Assembly: GCF_025318105.1 (NCBI RefSeq)
Contig: NZ_JAOANI010000015.1
Coordinates: 124,001 to 188,000 of the forward strand
Direction of reading: 5' to 3'
Origin: Venatoribacter pacificus
GTDB lineage: Bacteria > Pseudomonadota > Gammaproteobacteria > Pseudomonadales > Oceanobacteraceae
DNA: 64,000 nt
Shown: positions 27,946 to 36,077 of the stretch, piece by piece
Layout: every line of letters starts with the position of its first letter
How positions within the stretch are numbered: position 1 is the stretch's first letter
Position numbers and translations under genes: made by a program
Notes under the pieces: generated by a model
Told to the model about the DNA's origin: nothing
Database searches by the model: none
The model's input: only the letters and a program-made list of their open reading frames with translations

Positions 27946-28600
27946 CCCTTCGACAAGCTCAGGGCGAACGGTAAATAAAAGCCACCCGTGTAGCGGACTG
28001 CACACCCCTTCGACAAGCTCAGGGCGAACGGTGCTTTATCAGAGCCACCGGCGTGTTATATCAACTCCGCTCATCCTGAGCCGCGAGGTACGAGCGTGTC
28101 GAAGGACTGCAGGTTTATTTATGCTCATACACACCCTTCGACAAGCTCATGGCGAACGGTGCTTGATCAGAGCCAACGACGCGTTATATCGATTCCGTTC
28201 ATCCTGAGCAGCGAGGCACGAGCGTGTCGAAGGACTGCAGGTTTATTTATTCCCATACAACCCTTCGACAAACTCAGTGCAAACGGTGCTTTATCAGAGC
28301 CACCGGCGCGTTATATCAACTCCGCTCATCCTGAGCCGCTAGGTACGAGCATGTCGAAGGACTGCAGGTTTATTTATTCCCATACAACCCTTCGACAAGC
28401 TCAGGACGAACGGTAAATAAAAGCCACCCGTGTAGCGGACTGCACACCCTTCGACAAGCTCAGGGCGAACGGTGTTTTATCAGAGCCACCGCGCATTATA
28501 TCGATTCCGTTCATCCTGAGCAGCGAGGTACGAGCATGTCGAAGGACTGCAGGTTTATTTATTCCCATACACACCCTTCGACAAGCTCAGGGCGAACGGT
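27946..28600. repeat. array of palindromic intergenic repeats (left array)
   Basis: Seven forward units related to CCCTTCGACAAGCTCAGG plus GCGAACGGT begin near 27946, 28006, 28134, 28261, 28388, 28447 and 28574. Four complementary units (TCATCCTGAGC ... GTGTCGAAGG) begin near 28070, 28199, 28326 and 28510. Each complementary pair can fold into a hairpin because CCTTCGACA and CTGAGC/GCTCAG match. The array has a period of 127-128 bp, and a 60-bp variant spacer (containing AAATAAAAGCCACCCGTG) occurs twice, at 27973 and 28415, showing a higher-order duplication of about 440 bp. The same unit recurs at 32632-33060 in the opposite orientation and singly near 51465 and 52085. Confidence 0.9.
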
Positions 28601-28627
28601 ATTTATTATTCCTTTTTAATCCCGCAT

Positions 28628-28660
28628 AAAAAAAGCCCCGCGTGTAACGCAGGGCTTTTT
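28628..28660. terminator. rho-independent terminator after the acylase gene
   Basis: AAAAAAGCCC and GGGCTTTTT flank a GC-rich centre (CGCGTGTAACGCA) in which GCG/CGC pairs can extend the stem. There are A- and T-runs on the two sides, so it could act in both directions. It is 20 bases beyond the acylase stop on the minus strand. Confidence 0.8.
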
Positions 28661-28679
28661 ATTTATCTTAACCCGGTAA

Positions 28680-31175
28680 TTACTTACCTTTTAACTGCAG
28701 CGTCTCTACCGCCTGCGCTTTAACATCCGCCGCTTTAAACAGCATCGGACGCCATTGCAGGTTGCTGTAGTTCAGCGTCTGGTCGGTGAAAAATTCCGAC
28801 TCAGGATCATGTGACTGACCGTAGCTCAGGAACATTTCTGCCTCAGGGCCGTTGTCACCGTATTGCAGTGCCATCACAAAGCTGGAGCCGTAGTTAATGC
28901 GGTAACGCTCGGTCGCACCATTGCCGTCTTCATCCAGTGATACCAGCGGCGAATCGGCGCGTTTGCTGCCCACCAGGTTGGTTGCCAGCTCGGAGGTTGA
29001 GCGTGATGGCACGGCACTGGAAGCCATATTAAATACGCCTTCATACGAGTTAGCACCGGTAATCGCAATCGGATCTTTGCCCTCTGCTTTAATCACGTAC
29101 TGCACCGAACCCAGCGTGGCATCCAGTGCGATACCAGCATCGGTCAGGCGTTTCGCCGCCGCGGCCAGTGCCTGCAATACCGGGTCGTTATCCACATCAC
29201 CGGCGTCAATTGCCACCAGACCCGATGGCGTAGTCGCCGGCTGCTGGGCACTGAAAGGTACGGCGAACAGGCTGTCAGACAAATCACGGTGGCCGGAAAC
29301 ACGGAAAGCCGCGAGGAATTCACGCATCACCTGCGCACCGGTGCTGTTCAGGTTGTACTTACCATCCCAGTTGGCCAGCGCGGTACAGGCGGCGGTTAAA
29401 TCAAACGCCGAGCCGTTTACCTGAATGCTGTTGTGGTTGGTACAGCGGGTTACCAGTTCATTGCGGAAATCACCGGCAAACAGCGAGCCATTATGGGTCA
29501 GCACGGTTTCCAGTTCACCCAGGGTAAAGCGGTTATCAGCACCGGCCAGACCGGTTCCCGACATATCGCTGATCAGCTGGGCGTTGTAGCGGGTACGCGG
29601 GCTGCGCACAATCTGCTCAGGACCGTACATCAGGCTGTAGCCGGTCAGAGGTTCAGCCACGTTGGTCAGCCAGTGGCTGCTGTTGGCGTTGTACACATAG
29701 TCGCTGCGCGTAACCTGTGGCGCCTTGCTGAACGGCACCAGACCCGGCGCACCGGCATCGCCCGTGTCGACCCACTCATACAGCGAACTGGTACCCGGCA
29801 ACAGCACACTGCCAGCGCCATCCTGCCAGATCGGTGCTAACTGCGGGCTCTTGGAAGCCACACCCCAGTAAGCTTCAGCCTGCGGGCTGAGCTGCGGTAC
29901 CTGCGTGCCGTCAAGGTAAGAGGCCGTACCGTCATCGGCAATCATCAGGGTATTTACCCACGGGATGCCCTGATGGTCGGCAAAGGCCTGGAAGAATTCA
30001 TCACGGGTTTTGGCTTTATTCATCGCCATCCACTGTTCCAGCATGCGGGTGTTACCGGCGTTGGCGTCGCGGAAGGTGACGGCCGAACTGGTTGTCCAGC
30101 CCAGTGCCGGAGACAGTGACGCCAGGTTCACCATCGGCCCAAAGTGGCTGAAGTACAGCGTGTGCGGCACATCCACCAGCGAGCCGTCGCCCTGCTTCAC
30201 TTTTACCGTAACGGTTTTGCTGCTGAGCTCGCGGTATTCACCATCAAATTTGTAGCGCAGCGGATCGGCCGGATCGAGCTGCAGCTGATACAGGGTAAAG
30301 CGCTTCGACTGCGACACGGTGTGCGTCCAGCCCAGATTCTGGTTGTAACCGATTACCACCGCTGGCAGACCCACCATGCCCACGCCGTTGACATCCAGCT
30401 CACCGGGAATGGTCAGATGCTGCTGGTAGAAACGCAGCTCGCCGTCCCATGGGAAGTGAGGGTTTCCTAACAGCGCAGAGCTCGCGCCATCAACACGATC
30501 ACTGCCCAGCGCCCAACCATTACTGCCAATGCCTTCAGAGGTAAAAACATGACCGGCATCCAGTTGTGCACTGTCGACCGCAGCAACCGTTGCTACCGGC
30601 GGCTGTGCCGCAGCCATCGCTGGCAGGAAGTTACGTGCACTCGACAGCCCGGCCAGATCCAGCTGATAAGCCAGCAGATCCTGCGCTGTAATGCTGGTGA
30701 CCCAGTCGGCACCGCGACACGGCGACGGATATTCCTGCGGACCGGCACGCTCACTCAGCGAGCGGTTAAAACCGGCGGCATAGCCCTGCAGCAGCCCTTT
30801 GGTCGTTACTGATAAACCACTGTACAGCTGGGCGGCTTCAGCCGGATAATCCATGGCTTTGTAGCCCAGATCCGACAACAGGTTCGCGTTGCCGCTACCG
30901 GCACCGAAGTATTCGGATTTCTGTGATTTCAGTTTCAGCAGCTGTTCGGACAAGGTGCAGAGGTTTTCTCTGGCCTGCGCATAACCGATACCGTAACCCA
31001 GACTGGGATAGTCCCTGGCTTCAATATGCGGCACACCATGGGCGGTGTAAGTAATCTGTGCATCGTAGGAATGGCTTGCATTGCTCTTATCGTCATTGCA
31101 GCCTGTTAATAAGGCGCAGCTTAACGCGCTCAGCGCGTACAGGCCGGGCTTCTTCAGGACGGTGCCTAAATGCAT
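28680..31175 (-). CDS. penicillin-acylase-family lipoprotein (possible AHL acylase)
   Basis: An N-terminal nucleophile hydrolase of 831 residues, related to penicillin and acyl-homoserine-lactone acylases. The signal sequence ends in lipobox LLTGC (Cys26), so it should be membrane-anchored, which is unusual for acylases that are mostly free in the periplasm. The alpha chain starts ITYTAHGVPHIEARDYPSLGYGIGYAQARENL. The self-cleavage site is GIGSNGWALGS, with Ser218 as new N-terminal nucleophile of the beta chain, followed by ALLGNPHFPWDGELRFYQQHL. I start at ATG 31175 (GAGGAAAC upstream); the frame upstream lacks sense. It is divergent from an AraC-type regulator. Substrate not decidable: AHL, a peptide-like amide or a beta-lactam. 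Confidence 0.9.
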   Translation of the reverse strand: MHLGTVLKKPGLYALSALSCALLTGCNDDKSNASHSYDAQITYTAHGVPHIEARDYPSLGYGIGYAQARENLCTLSEQLLKLKSQKSEYFGAGSGNANLLSDLGYKAMDYPAEAAQLYSGLSVTTKGLLQGYAAGFNRSLSERAGPQEYPSPCRGADWVTSITAQDLLAYQLDLAGLSSARNFLPAMAAAQPPVATVAAVDSAQLDAGHVFTSEGIGSNGWALGSDRVDGASSALLGNPHFPWDGELRFYQQHLTIPGELDVNGVGMVGLPAVVIGYNQNLGWTHTVSQSKRFTLYQLQLDPADPLRYKFDGEYRELSSKTVTVKVKQGDGSLVDVPHTLYFSHFGPMVNLASLSPALGWTTSSAVTFRDANAGNTRMLEQWMAMNKAKTRDEFFQAFADHQGIPWVNTLMIADDGTASYLDGTQVPQLSPQAEAYWGVASKSPQLAPIWQDGAGSVLLPGTSSLYEWVDTGDAGAPGLVPFSKAPQVTRSDYVYNANSSHWLTNVAEPLTGYSLMYGPEQIVRSPRTRYNAQLISDMSGTGLAGADNRFTLGELETVLTHNGSLFAGDFRNELVTRCTNHNSIQVNGSAFDLTAACTALANWDGKYNLNSTGAQVMREFLAAFRVSGHRDLSDSLFAVPFSAQQPATTPSGLVAIDAGDVDNDPVLQALAAAAKRLTDAGIALDATLGSVQYVIKAEGKDPIAITGANSYEGVFNMASSAVPSRSTSELATNLVGSKRADSPLVSLDEDGNGATERYRINYGSSFVMALQYGDNGPEAEMFLSYGQSHDPESEFFTDQTLNYSNLQWRPMLFKAADVKAQAVETLQLKGK

Positions 31176-31348
31176 TGAGGTTTCCTCACTTGTTATCATT
31201 ATGTGACAGGAAATAGTATTAGACGCCGGAACGACAACAGGATCGTCCGTATCGATAGATCCGACACCAAAGAAAAATAACTTTAAAAACAACAACTTAG
31301 ACGTACAGTTCGATCCATCCGAACTTTAGTTGGTCTCTCTGAGAGGTA

Positions 31349-32497
31349 TTGATGAACTACGAAGCAGGTGCAGCAGCGCTGATCGGACTGTGCCTCAGCA
31401 GTGTACTGCTGCTGGCCACCCTGAGCTGGATGGTAAATCATGCCCACACCCGCCTGACCATCGCCTGGCTTTTGGGGCTGGCAACACTGGTGATGCTGCA
31501 ATCACTGGAGTTTCTCTATCACGCCACCGATATGTTTCTGCGCTGGCCGTTTTTTCTGAAGCTGGTCGACCCATTGGTTGTGCTGCTGCCACTCACATTG
31601 TACGGCTACCAGCGCGCGCTGCAGGGCGACAATATTTTTCACCCGCGCAGGCAAATGCTGCTGCACTTATCTCCGGCCTTTATCGTCGCCTTAATGGACG
31701 TTCCTTACTGGAACCTGCCCGCCGCCGAACGCATCGACTGGATGCTGAAGGTACGGATCGACGAAAGCCTGTGGCAGCCACTGGCCCCTTACGGCAACGA
31801 CTACCTCGCCATTATCGCCGGACTCAGCCTGCTGTACTGGTGGCGGCAGCGCACTCTGGGCTACCAGGGACGCAAAGCCAGACTCGGCAGTTGGATTAAT
31901 AAACTGCAGACCGTACAGCTGATTATTGCCCTGTCATTGCTGGGCCGTATTCTGCTCAGCACTGGCTTTGGCTGGAACCTGTCGGTGGCCTTTGCCCTCG
32001 CTCCGACCAGTGCTTACCTGCTGTATCTGATGCTCAGCCACGTGCAGCTGCCGCAAAGCCATCCGCCGCGCCAGCCGCTGGCAATGTCACCCAAACCAGG
32101 CAGCACAGACCCGGCCAGCAGCAACGCCACACCAGCAGATGCCAGCGCAGCTGCCGCCAACAATGCCCAGCAGGAACTCTTCGCCGAGCTGCAGCAGGCG
32201 CTGGCCAACGGAGCCTTCCGTGATAACGAATTGTCACTCGGTAAACTTGCCGGCATCTGCGGCATGACCAGCCATCAGGCATCGGCCGCCATTAACCAGT
32301 GCTCAGGCAGTAATTTTTACGACTGGCTCAACCAGCACCGGATTGAAGCCGCAAAGCAGGCACTGCGCGACAGTGATACGCCGGTGTCGCGCATCTGTTT
32401 TGATGTGGGCTTTAATTCGAAATCGACCTTTAACACCGCATTCCGCCGCTTCAGTGGCTGTACGCCAACGGAGTACCGGCGCAGGAATCAGGGCTAA
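31349..32497 (+). CDS. AraC-family regulator with membrane-embedded N-terminus
   Basis: A 382-residue protein. The first 230 residues contain about seven hydrophobic helices (for example GAAALIGLCLSSVLLLATLSW and LVVLLPLTLYGYQRAL). After a Pro/Ser/Ala-rich linker comes an AraC DNA-binding domain: LGKLAGICGMTSHQASAAINQ, then VSRICFDVGFNSKSTFNTAFRRFSGCTPTEYRRR. Such regulators sense signals at the membrane. It is divergent from the acylase gene with 173 bp between starts, so it probably controls the acylase. Confidence 0.88.
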   Translation: MMNYEAGAAALIGLCLSSVLLLATLSWMVNHAHTRLTIAWLLGLATLVMLQSLEFLYHATDMFLRWPFFLKLVDPLVVLLPLTLYGYQRALQGDNIFHPRRQMLLHLSPAFIVALMDVPYWNLPAAERIDWMLKVRIDESLWQPLAPYGNDYLAIIAGLSLLYWWRQRTLGYQGRKARLGSWINKLQTVQLIIALSLLGRILLSTGFGWNLSVAFALAPTSAYLLYLMLSHVQLPQSHPPRQPLAMSPKPGSTDPASSNATPADASAAAANNAQQELFAELQQALANGAFRDNELSLGKLAGICGMTSHQASAAINQCSGSNFYDWLNQHRIEAAKQALRDSDTPVSRICFDVGFNSKSTFNTAFRRFSGCTPTEYRRRNQG

Positions 32498-32563
32498 GGC
32501 TAGCCATATACAATGGCCTGCTACGCGCTGTGCAGAAATCGCTTCGTGATAAAACGGGTACCC

Positions 32564-32584
32564 GGAGCGGCTTTCAGCCGCGAT
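32564..32584. repeat. REP-like dyad (GGAGCGGCTTTCAGCCGCGA)
   Basis: A 21-base element with arms GCGGCT/AGCCGC around TTC. The same sequence occurs at 51421-51441 and 52046-52066, always in non-coding DNA. It resembles extragenic palindromes common in pseudomonads and related groups. Confidence 0.75.
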
Positions 32585-32631
32585 AATGTCGGCTTATTTT
32601 GCAGCCACGTCGCGGGTTGGCTTTTATTTAC

Positions 32632-33060
32632 CGTTCGCCCTGAGCTTATCGAAAGGGGTGTATGGGAATAAATAAACCTGCAGTCCTTCGACACGCTCGT
32701 ACCTCGCGGCTCAGGATGAGCGGAGTTGATATGAATAGCGTTCGCCCTGAGCCTGTCGAAGGGGATGTATGAGAAGAAATAAACCTGCAGCCCTTCGACA
32801 CGCTCGTGCCTCGCGGCTCAGGATGAGCGGAGTTGATATGAATAGCGTTCGCCCTGAGCCTGTCGAAGGGTATGTATGGGAATAAATAAACCTGCAGTCC
32901 TTCGACACGCTCGTGCCTCGCGGCTCAGGATGAGCGGAGTTGATATGAATAGCGTTCGCCCTGAGCCTGTCGAAGGGTATGCATGGGAATAAACAAACCT
33001 GCAGCCCTTCGACACGCTCGTGCCTCGCAGCTCAGGATGAGCGGAGTTGATATGAATACC
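32632..33060. repeat. tandem array of a 107-bp repeat (right array, inverted relative to left)
   Basis: Four copies at an exact 107-bp spacing (TTCGCCCTGAG begins at 32634, 32741, 32848 and 32955). Each holds GCCCTGAGCCTGTCGAAGG, then AATAAACCTGCAG, then TCCTTCGACACGCTCG and GGCTCAGGATGAGCGG. The reverse complement matches the left array (27946-28600) over about 100 bp with few differences. Frames reading through it on the minus strand are repeats of one peptide and are not credible genes. Confidence 0.9.
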
Positions 33061-33322
33061 ATTCGCTTTTCAGAAATGGAGTATATAGCTTGCCATCTTT
33101 TGGGATTTTTCTTTTCTTGCTTCTTGTGGTCGCCACCGGACTGTATTCGATTGTGTTGACATGGAATTACATAAAAACAAAAGATTTAAGTTATGTGAAA
33201 AAACTCAGCACAATCTTGATATTGCCCGGGGTTCTGATTGGTTTTTCGCTTTACTCACATTTTCCGATAACGAAAGAAAGGGTGATCGGCACCTACGAAA
33301 TTGACAATCGCTTTTATCCTAG

Positions 33323-33590
33323 GGCCTGTCGACATTAATTAAACAGACCTGTTATCGGCTAAAAATTTCTCAGGCAAGGCGCTGAGAGTGTGGCCTAACG
33401 GGTTAAGCGAGCGAACAGCNNNNNNNNNNTAGGATGAGGGATTTTTAGCCATAACCCTTCGGGCTGAGGCCAGTTTTCCCCATGAACGGCGTCGTTCGTC
33501 ATTCATTTAGCCCGCTAATATCACTCCTCTCTCCTTGTTCTGAGAAAAACTGGCTCTCAGCAGGCCGGATTTACTTAGTGTCGACAGGCC
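33323..33590. mobile_element. short inverted-repeat element (MITE-like or collapsed IS) with CTAG duplication
   Basis: The ends GGCCTGTCGACA and TGTCGACAGGCC are perfect 12-bp inverted repeats. CTAG flanks both sides (33319-33322 and 33591-33594); as CTAG is a palindrome, the true duplication could also be TA with longer ends. The visible part is about 260 bp and encodes no transposase. The assembly gap at 33420-33429 lies inside, so a full insertion sequence may have been collapsed. Sub-terminal blocks GGCTAAAAAT on the left and their inverse on the right also match. Confidence 0.75.
33420..33429. other. assembly gap (10 N)
   Basis: Exactly ten N, the usual placeholder for a scaffold join of unknown size. 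It falls within an inverted-repeat element, as expected where a repeated sequence broke the assembly. Confidence 0.99.
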
Positions 33591-33926
33591 CTAGCAAAAA
33601 CTCTGATTGGCAAAAAGATCATTTCTTCTTCGAAATCACAAAGGATAACGAGTTTATCTTCAATGAAAAGCTAAAGGATGGAAGCATTAAAACAGTCAGG
33701 GGCAGAATCGAATGGTACCGTGATAAACCACCCATGCTATATCGTATCATCATGGATAATGAACACCCTCTTATAGATCCAACCCCTACTTTATACAGGG
33801 GAAACAGAAGATTTTATTACGTTTTCGAATCAAAGTTCGGAAACATGTTTTACCGCAAGACCGAATAGATGAAAAAAGTTAAGGCACTTATTAACACTAA
33901 TCAAACACCCATCAGGATCGTAAACC

Positions 33927-34178
33927 GTGCCCGGAAAAGAAATATTAAACGCACATAAGCATTCATCCGGCCATCGGTCGGAGATTTTGCAAAGCACCCA
34001 GTGTGGTTGTTTTTATTGCTTAGGTGTATTCCCTCCTTCCACAATCAATGAATGGATTGATGATGGTAAATGCGCGCTCTGTCCAAAGTGCGGCATAGAT
34101 TCTGTTATTGGTTCTGCTTCTGGCTATCCGCTCACAGCTGAGTTTCTTCAGGAAATGCATGAGTATTGGTTTGATTGA
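33927..34178 (+). CDS. small zinc-ribbon-like cytoplasmic protein
   Basis: An 83-residue protein with two metal-binding pairs, CGCFYC (the outer two Cys as CxxC) and CALCPKCG. The segment CFYCLGVFPPSTINEWIDDGKCALCPKCGIDSVIGSASGYPLT is a compact conserved-looking domain I have seen in small uncharacterised cytoplasmic proteins. The start is GTG with AGGA about ten bases upstream. It follows the split gene by 58 bp in the same direction. Confidence 0.7.
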   Translation: MPGKEILNAHKHSSGHRSEILQSTQCGCFYCLGVFPPSTINEWIDDGKCALCPKCGIDSVIGSASGYPLTAEFLQEMHEYWFD

Positions 34179-34266
34179 AATGATATTCTGACATAATACA
34201 GCGCAGAGATGTTGCCATCACAAACAGCGGTGGCGCTTGATATCATGCCGAAGAATACGAGGAACT

Positions 34267-34716
34267 ATGGCGTTTACCTGTCCTAAATGCGGCTGGAAGC
34301 ATAAAGCCAGTCAGGAAAAGTACGCGCAATCACGAGGGCTATCGCAGCCTGTATGTGAAGATTGCAATCCTTCGTTAAAGCAAAAAATCAGTGCCATGAG
34401 AAAGGCGTTTATAATCAGTGCGTTTTCTGATAGCTATATGGGCTATGGGCCTTTGGCATCGATCCCCTATGTTCCGCTGGTGCTATTGTTTTCTGCGGCA
34501 ATGGCTTATGTTTCTCAGGGCGCTATGGCTGTTTTTCTCAGTATCTTTTGTCTGCTTGCAGGGCATGTGAGTAATTGCCACATAGCGACTAAAGTCGGCG
34601 ATAGCATAAGGTACCGATTACTGCGTGGCCAGCCAATCTGCTTTATTATACTCGGATACTATGCACCGCTGATTCTGATTATGATTGGCTCAGTTATATT
34701 TTGGTGGGCTTATTAG
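34267..34716 (+). CDS. zinc-ribbon membrane protein, unknown function
   Basis: A 149-residue protein starting MAFTCPKCGWKHK, with a second Cys pair in PVCEDCNPS, making a four-Cys zinc ribbon in the first 40 residues. Four hydrophobic helices follow (about residues 60-145: YVPLVLLFSAAMAYV, MAVFLSIFCLLAG, PICFIILGYYAPLILIMIGSVIFWW). GAGG precedes the ATG at 34267; the frame upstream is not needed. Unknown family. Confidence 0.7.
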   Translation: MAFTCPKCGWKHKASQEKYAQSRGLSQPVCEDCNPSLKQKISAMRKAFIISAFSDSYMGYGPLASIPYVPLVLLFSAAMAYVSQGAMAVFLSIFCLLAGHVSNCHIATKVGDSIRYRLLRGQPICFIILGYYAPLILIMIGSVIFWWAY

Positions 34717-34814
34717 GCATTATTGACACTATTTAAACAGGCCCGCTCCCGACCAGCGAAGTCGTTCACACCAAAGATACCTGTAAATTATTCTGCAACA
34801 TTATTTTCACGACC

Positions 34815-35849
34815 TTAAAAATCTCTCCCCCTCCCCATAAACCCGCGCTTTAATGTCTCCGACGGGTTTTCACCAAACAGTTGTTTGTAATCATGGGCAA
34901 ACTGCCCGGCGTGCCAGAACCCCCAGTGGCTGGCAATGCGCTGCACGGTTACGTCGTCCTGTTCAACATCGAGAATGGCATCGGGCTGTGACAGTGCACG
35001 GCGTACCGAATTTAAGCGCGATACGCGTAAATAACGTAACGGGCTGATGCCCAGAATACTTTCAAAACTGTATTGCAGAGTACGGCGGCTTACGTGGGTT
35101 AATTCGCACAGTTCGGTCATGGTGACCGGTGCATTGGGGTTGGCGGCGAGGAAATCTTTTACCCGGTCAACCACGGCTTTGCGCCGCGCATAAGCGGGCA
35201 GCGTGGTGTTGCTGTTTTCCGGTTGTTGCAACACTTCGAGCACGGCCATTAGCAGCATGTCCTGCTGTAACGGCCCGGCCAGGCCGCTGTGCTTGGGTGC
35301 CAGTAAGCGCTGTAACACATAACGCAGGGCATTGAGTTTTTGTTCCTGCCAGCCGCGCCGTGGTGATTGCCATAAGCGCGCATCGAGGTTGATACCCTGA
35401 GCATCAGCACATTGTGTCAGCGCCTGCTGACTGACCACGATGCCGTAAATATCGAAGCTTTGCGGTGTGACTAATTCAAAACCGGTATTACCCGGACGGC
35501 ACATCAATTCGTTGTTCGCTACTTCCTGGCCATTAATTCGGCAATCCTGTTCACCGGCGGCAAAGCCCAGCCAGACAGAATCTGGCCAGACATTGCATTG
35601 CTGGCGCAGCGCCTGGCTGGTGTGTTCACGGAATACCTGCAAATGCTCCAGCGCCAGTTCGTCAATGCGGCCATAAAAAGCGCCATCACTGAGCTGATCG
35701 TACTCTTGCTGCCAGTCGCGCAGATTATGGGCGTGCTCGTCCGCATCGGTTGCTTCCGTTACGCACCAATCAGGGGCGGATGCATGCTGCATCGCTACAT
35801 TACTGTGCGCACTATCAGATGCGACTGGGAAGAATGGTGACGCTTTCAC
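34815..35849 (-). CDS. AraC-family regulator, EutR-like
   Basis: A 344-residue regulator with a C-terminal AraC domain: MTELCELTHVSRRTLQYSFESILGISPLRYLRVSRLNSVRRAL and then VQRIASHWGFWHAGQFAHDYKQLFGENPSETLKR. The WGFWHxxxFxxDYKxxFGExPSxTL form is typical of the EutR group. It uses a GTG start with AGGAATATT upstream. It is divergent from eutBC and the ethanolamine permease, so it should be their activator, responding to ethanolamine and possibly cobalamin as known for EutR. Confidence 0.87.
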   Translation of the reverse strand: MKASPFFPVASDSAHSNVAMQHASAPDWCVTEATDADEHAHNLRDWQQEYDQLSDGAFYGRIDELALEHLQVFREHTSQALRQQCNVWPDSVWLGFAAGEQDCRINGQEVANNELMCRPGNTGFELVTPQSFDIYGIVVSQQALTQCADAQGINLDARLWQSPRRGWQEQKLNALRYVLQRLLAPKHSGLAGPLQQDMLLMAVLEVLQQPENSNTTLPAYARRKAVVDRVKDFLAANPNAPVTMTELCELTHVSRRTLQYSFESILGISPLRYLRVSRLNSVRRALSQPDAILDVEQDDVTVQRIASHWGFWHAGQFAHDYKQLFGENPSETLKRGFMGRGRDF

Positions 35850-36077
35850 AATATTCCTGTGTTACCGGCTCGTGATTTATAAGCTTTTACCATTATTAAT
35901 CCGCTGATTTAAATAACAAAAACCACATTTGCCAAAATTCGATAGGCCATCGGAACGTTATTCGCTGAGCTGTTGATAAAGGATGAGGCTGTCAGCTGTA
36001 TCTGCGACAGCAATATCTGTTCCGGTCGCGCCCATCTTATTGCCGGCCGCAACATGCCACTGTTTCAGGAAACCGCT

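Larger units (their letters stand above)
33090..33868 (+). pseudogene. small membrane-anchored protein gene split by an inserted element
   Basis: The first part (33090-33322, TTG start with GGAG upstream) encodes hydrophobic helices and then ERVIGTYEIDNRFYP. The last part (33595-33868) encodes KNSDWQKDHFFFEITKDNEFIF and ends MFYRKTE. Between them lies a short inverted-repeat element. Removing the element and one CTAG copy joins the halves in frame as RFYPSKNSDW, giving a protein of about 170 residues. As it stands, translation stops in the element just after the junction (TAA at 33335-33337). The function of the intact protein is unknown; base use is AT-richer than its surroundings. Confidence 0.8.

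Noticed and set aside
28096..28416. 106-codon plus-strand frame in the left repeat array
   Set aside because: It reads through three repeat units and contains the same repeated peptide; no ribosome site or domain.
27946..28600. CRISPR array as explanation of the repeats
   Set aside because: Units alternate in orientation, and what lies between them is also repeated rather than unique; no cas genes are near.
32711..33015. Two 65-codon minus-strand frames with nearly identical peptides (SKDCRFIYSH and SKGCRFVYSH)
   Set aside because: They are translations of the 107-bp tandem repeat; the same peptide also appears from the left array. The repeat explains them fully.
34720..34760. Possible second end of the split-gene element (TTGACACTATTTAAACAGGCCCG)-like stretch near 34725
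   Set aside because: It only partly resembles the left end at 33323-33360 and has no partner end or target duplication.
36040..36077. Possible cobalamin riboswitch before eutB (CCGCAAC and GCCACTG seen)
   Set aside because: Only short pieces fit; the B12-box and the rest of the core are missing and the space is too small.
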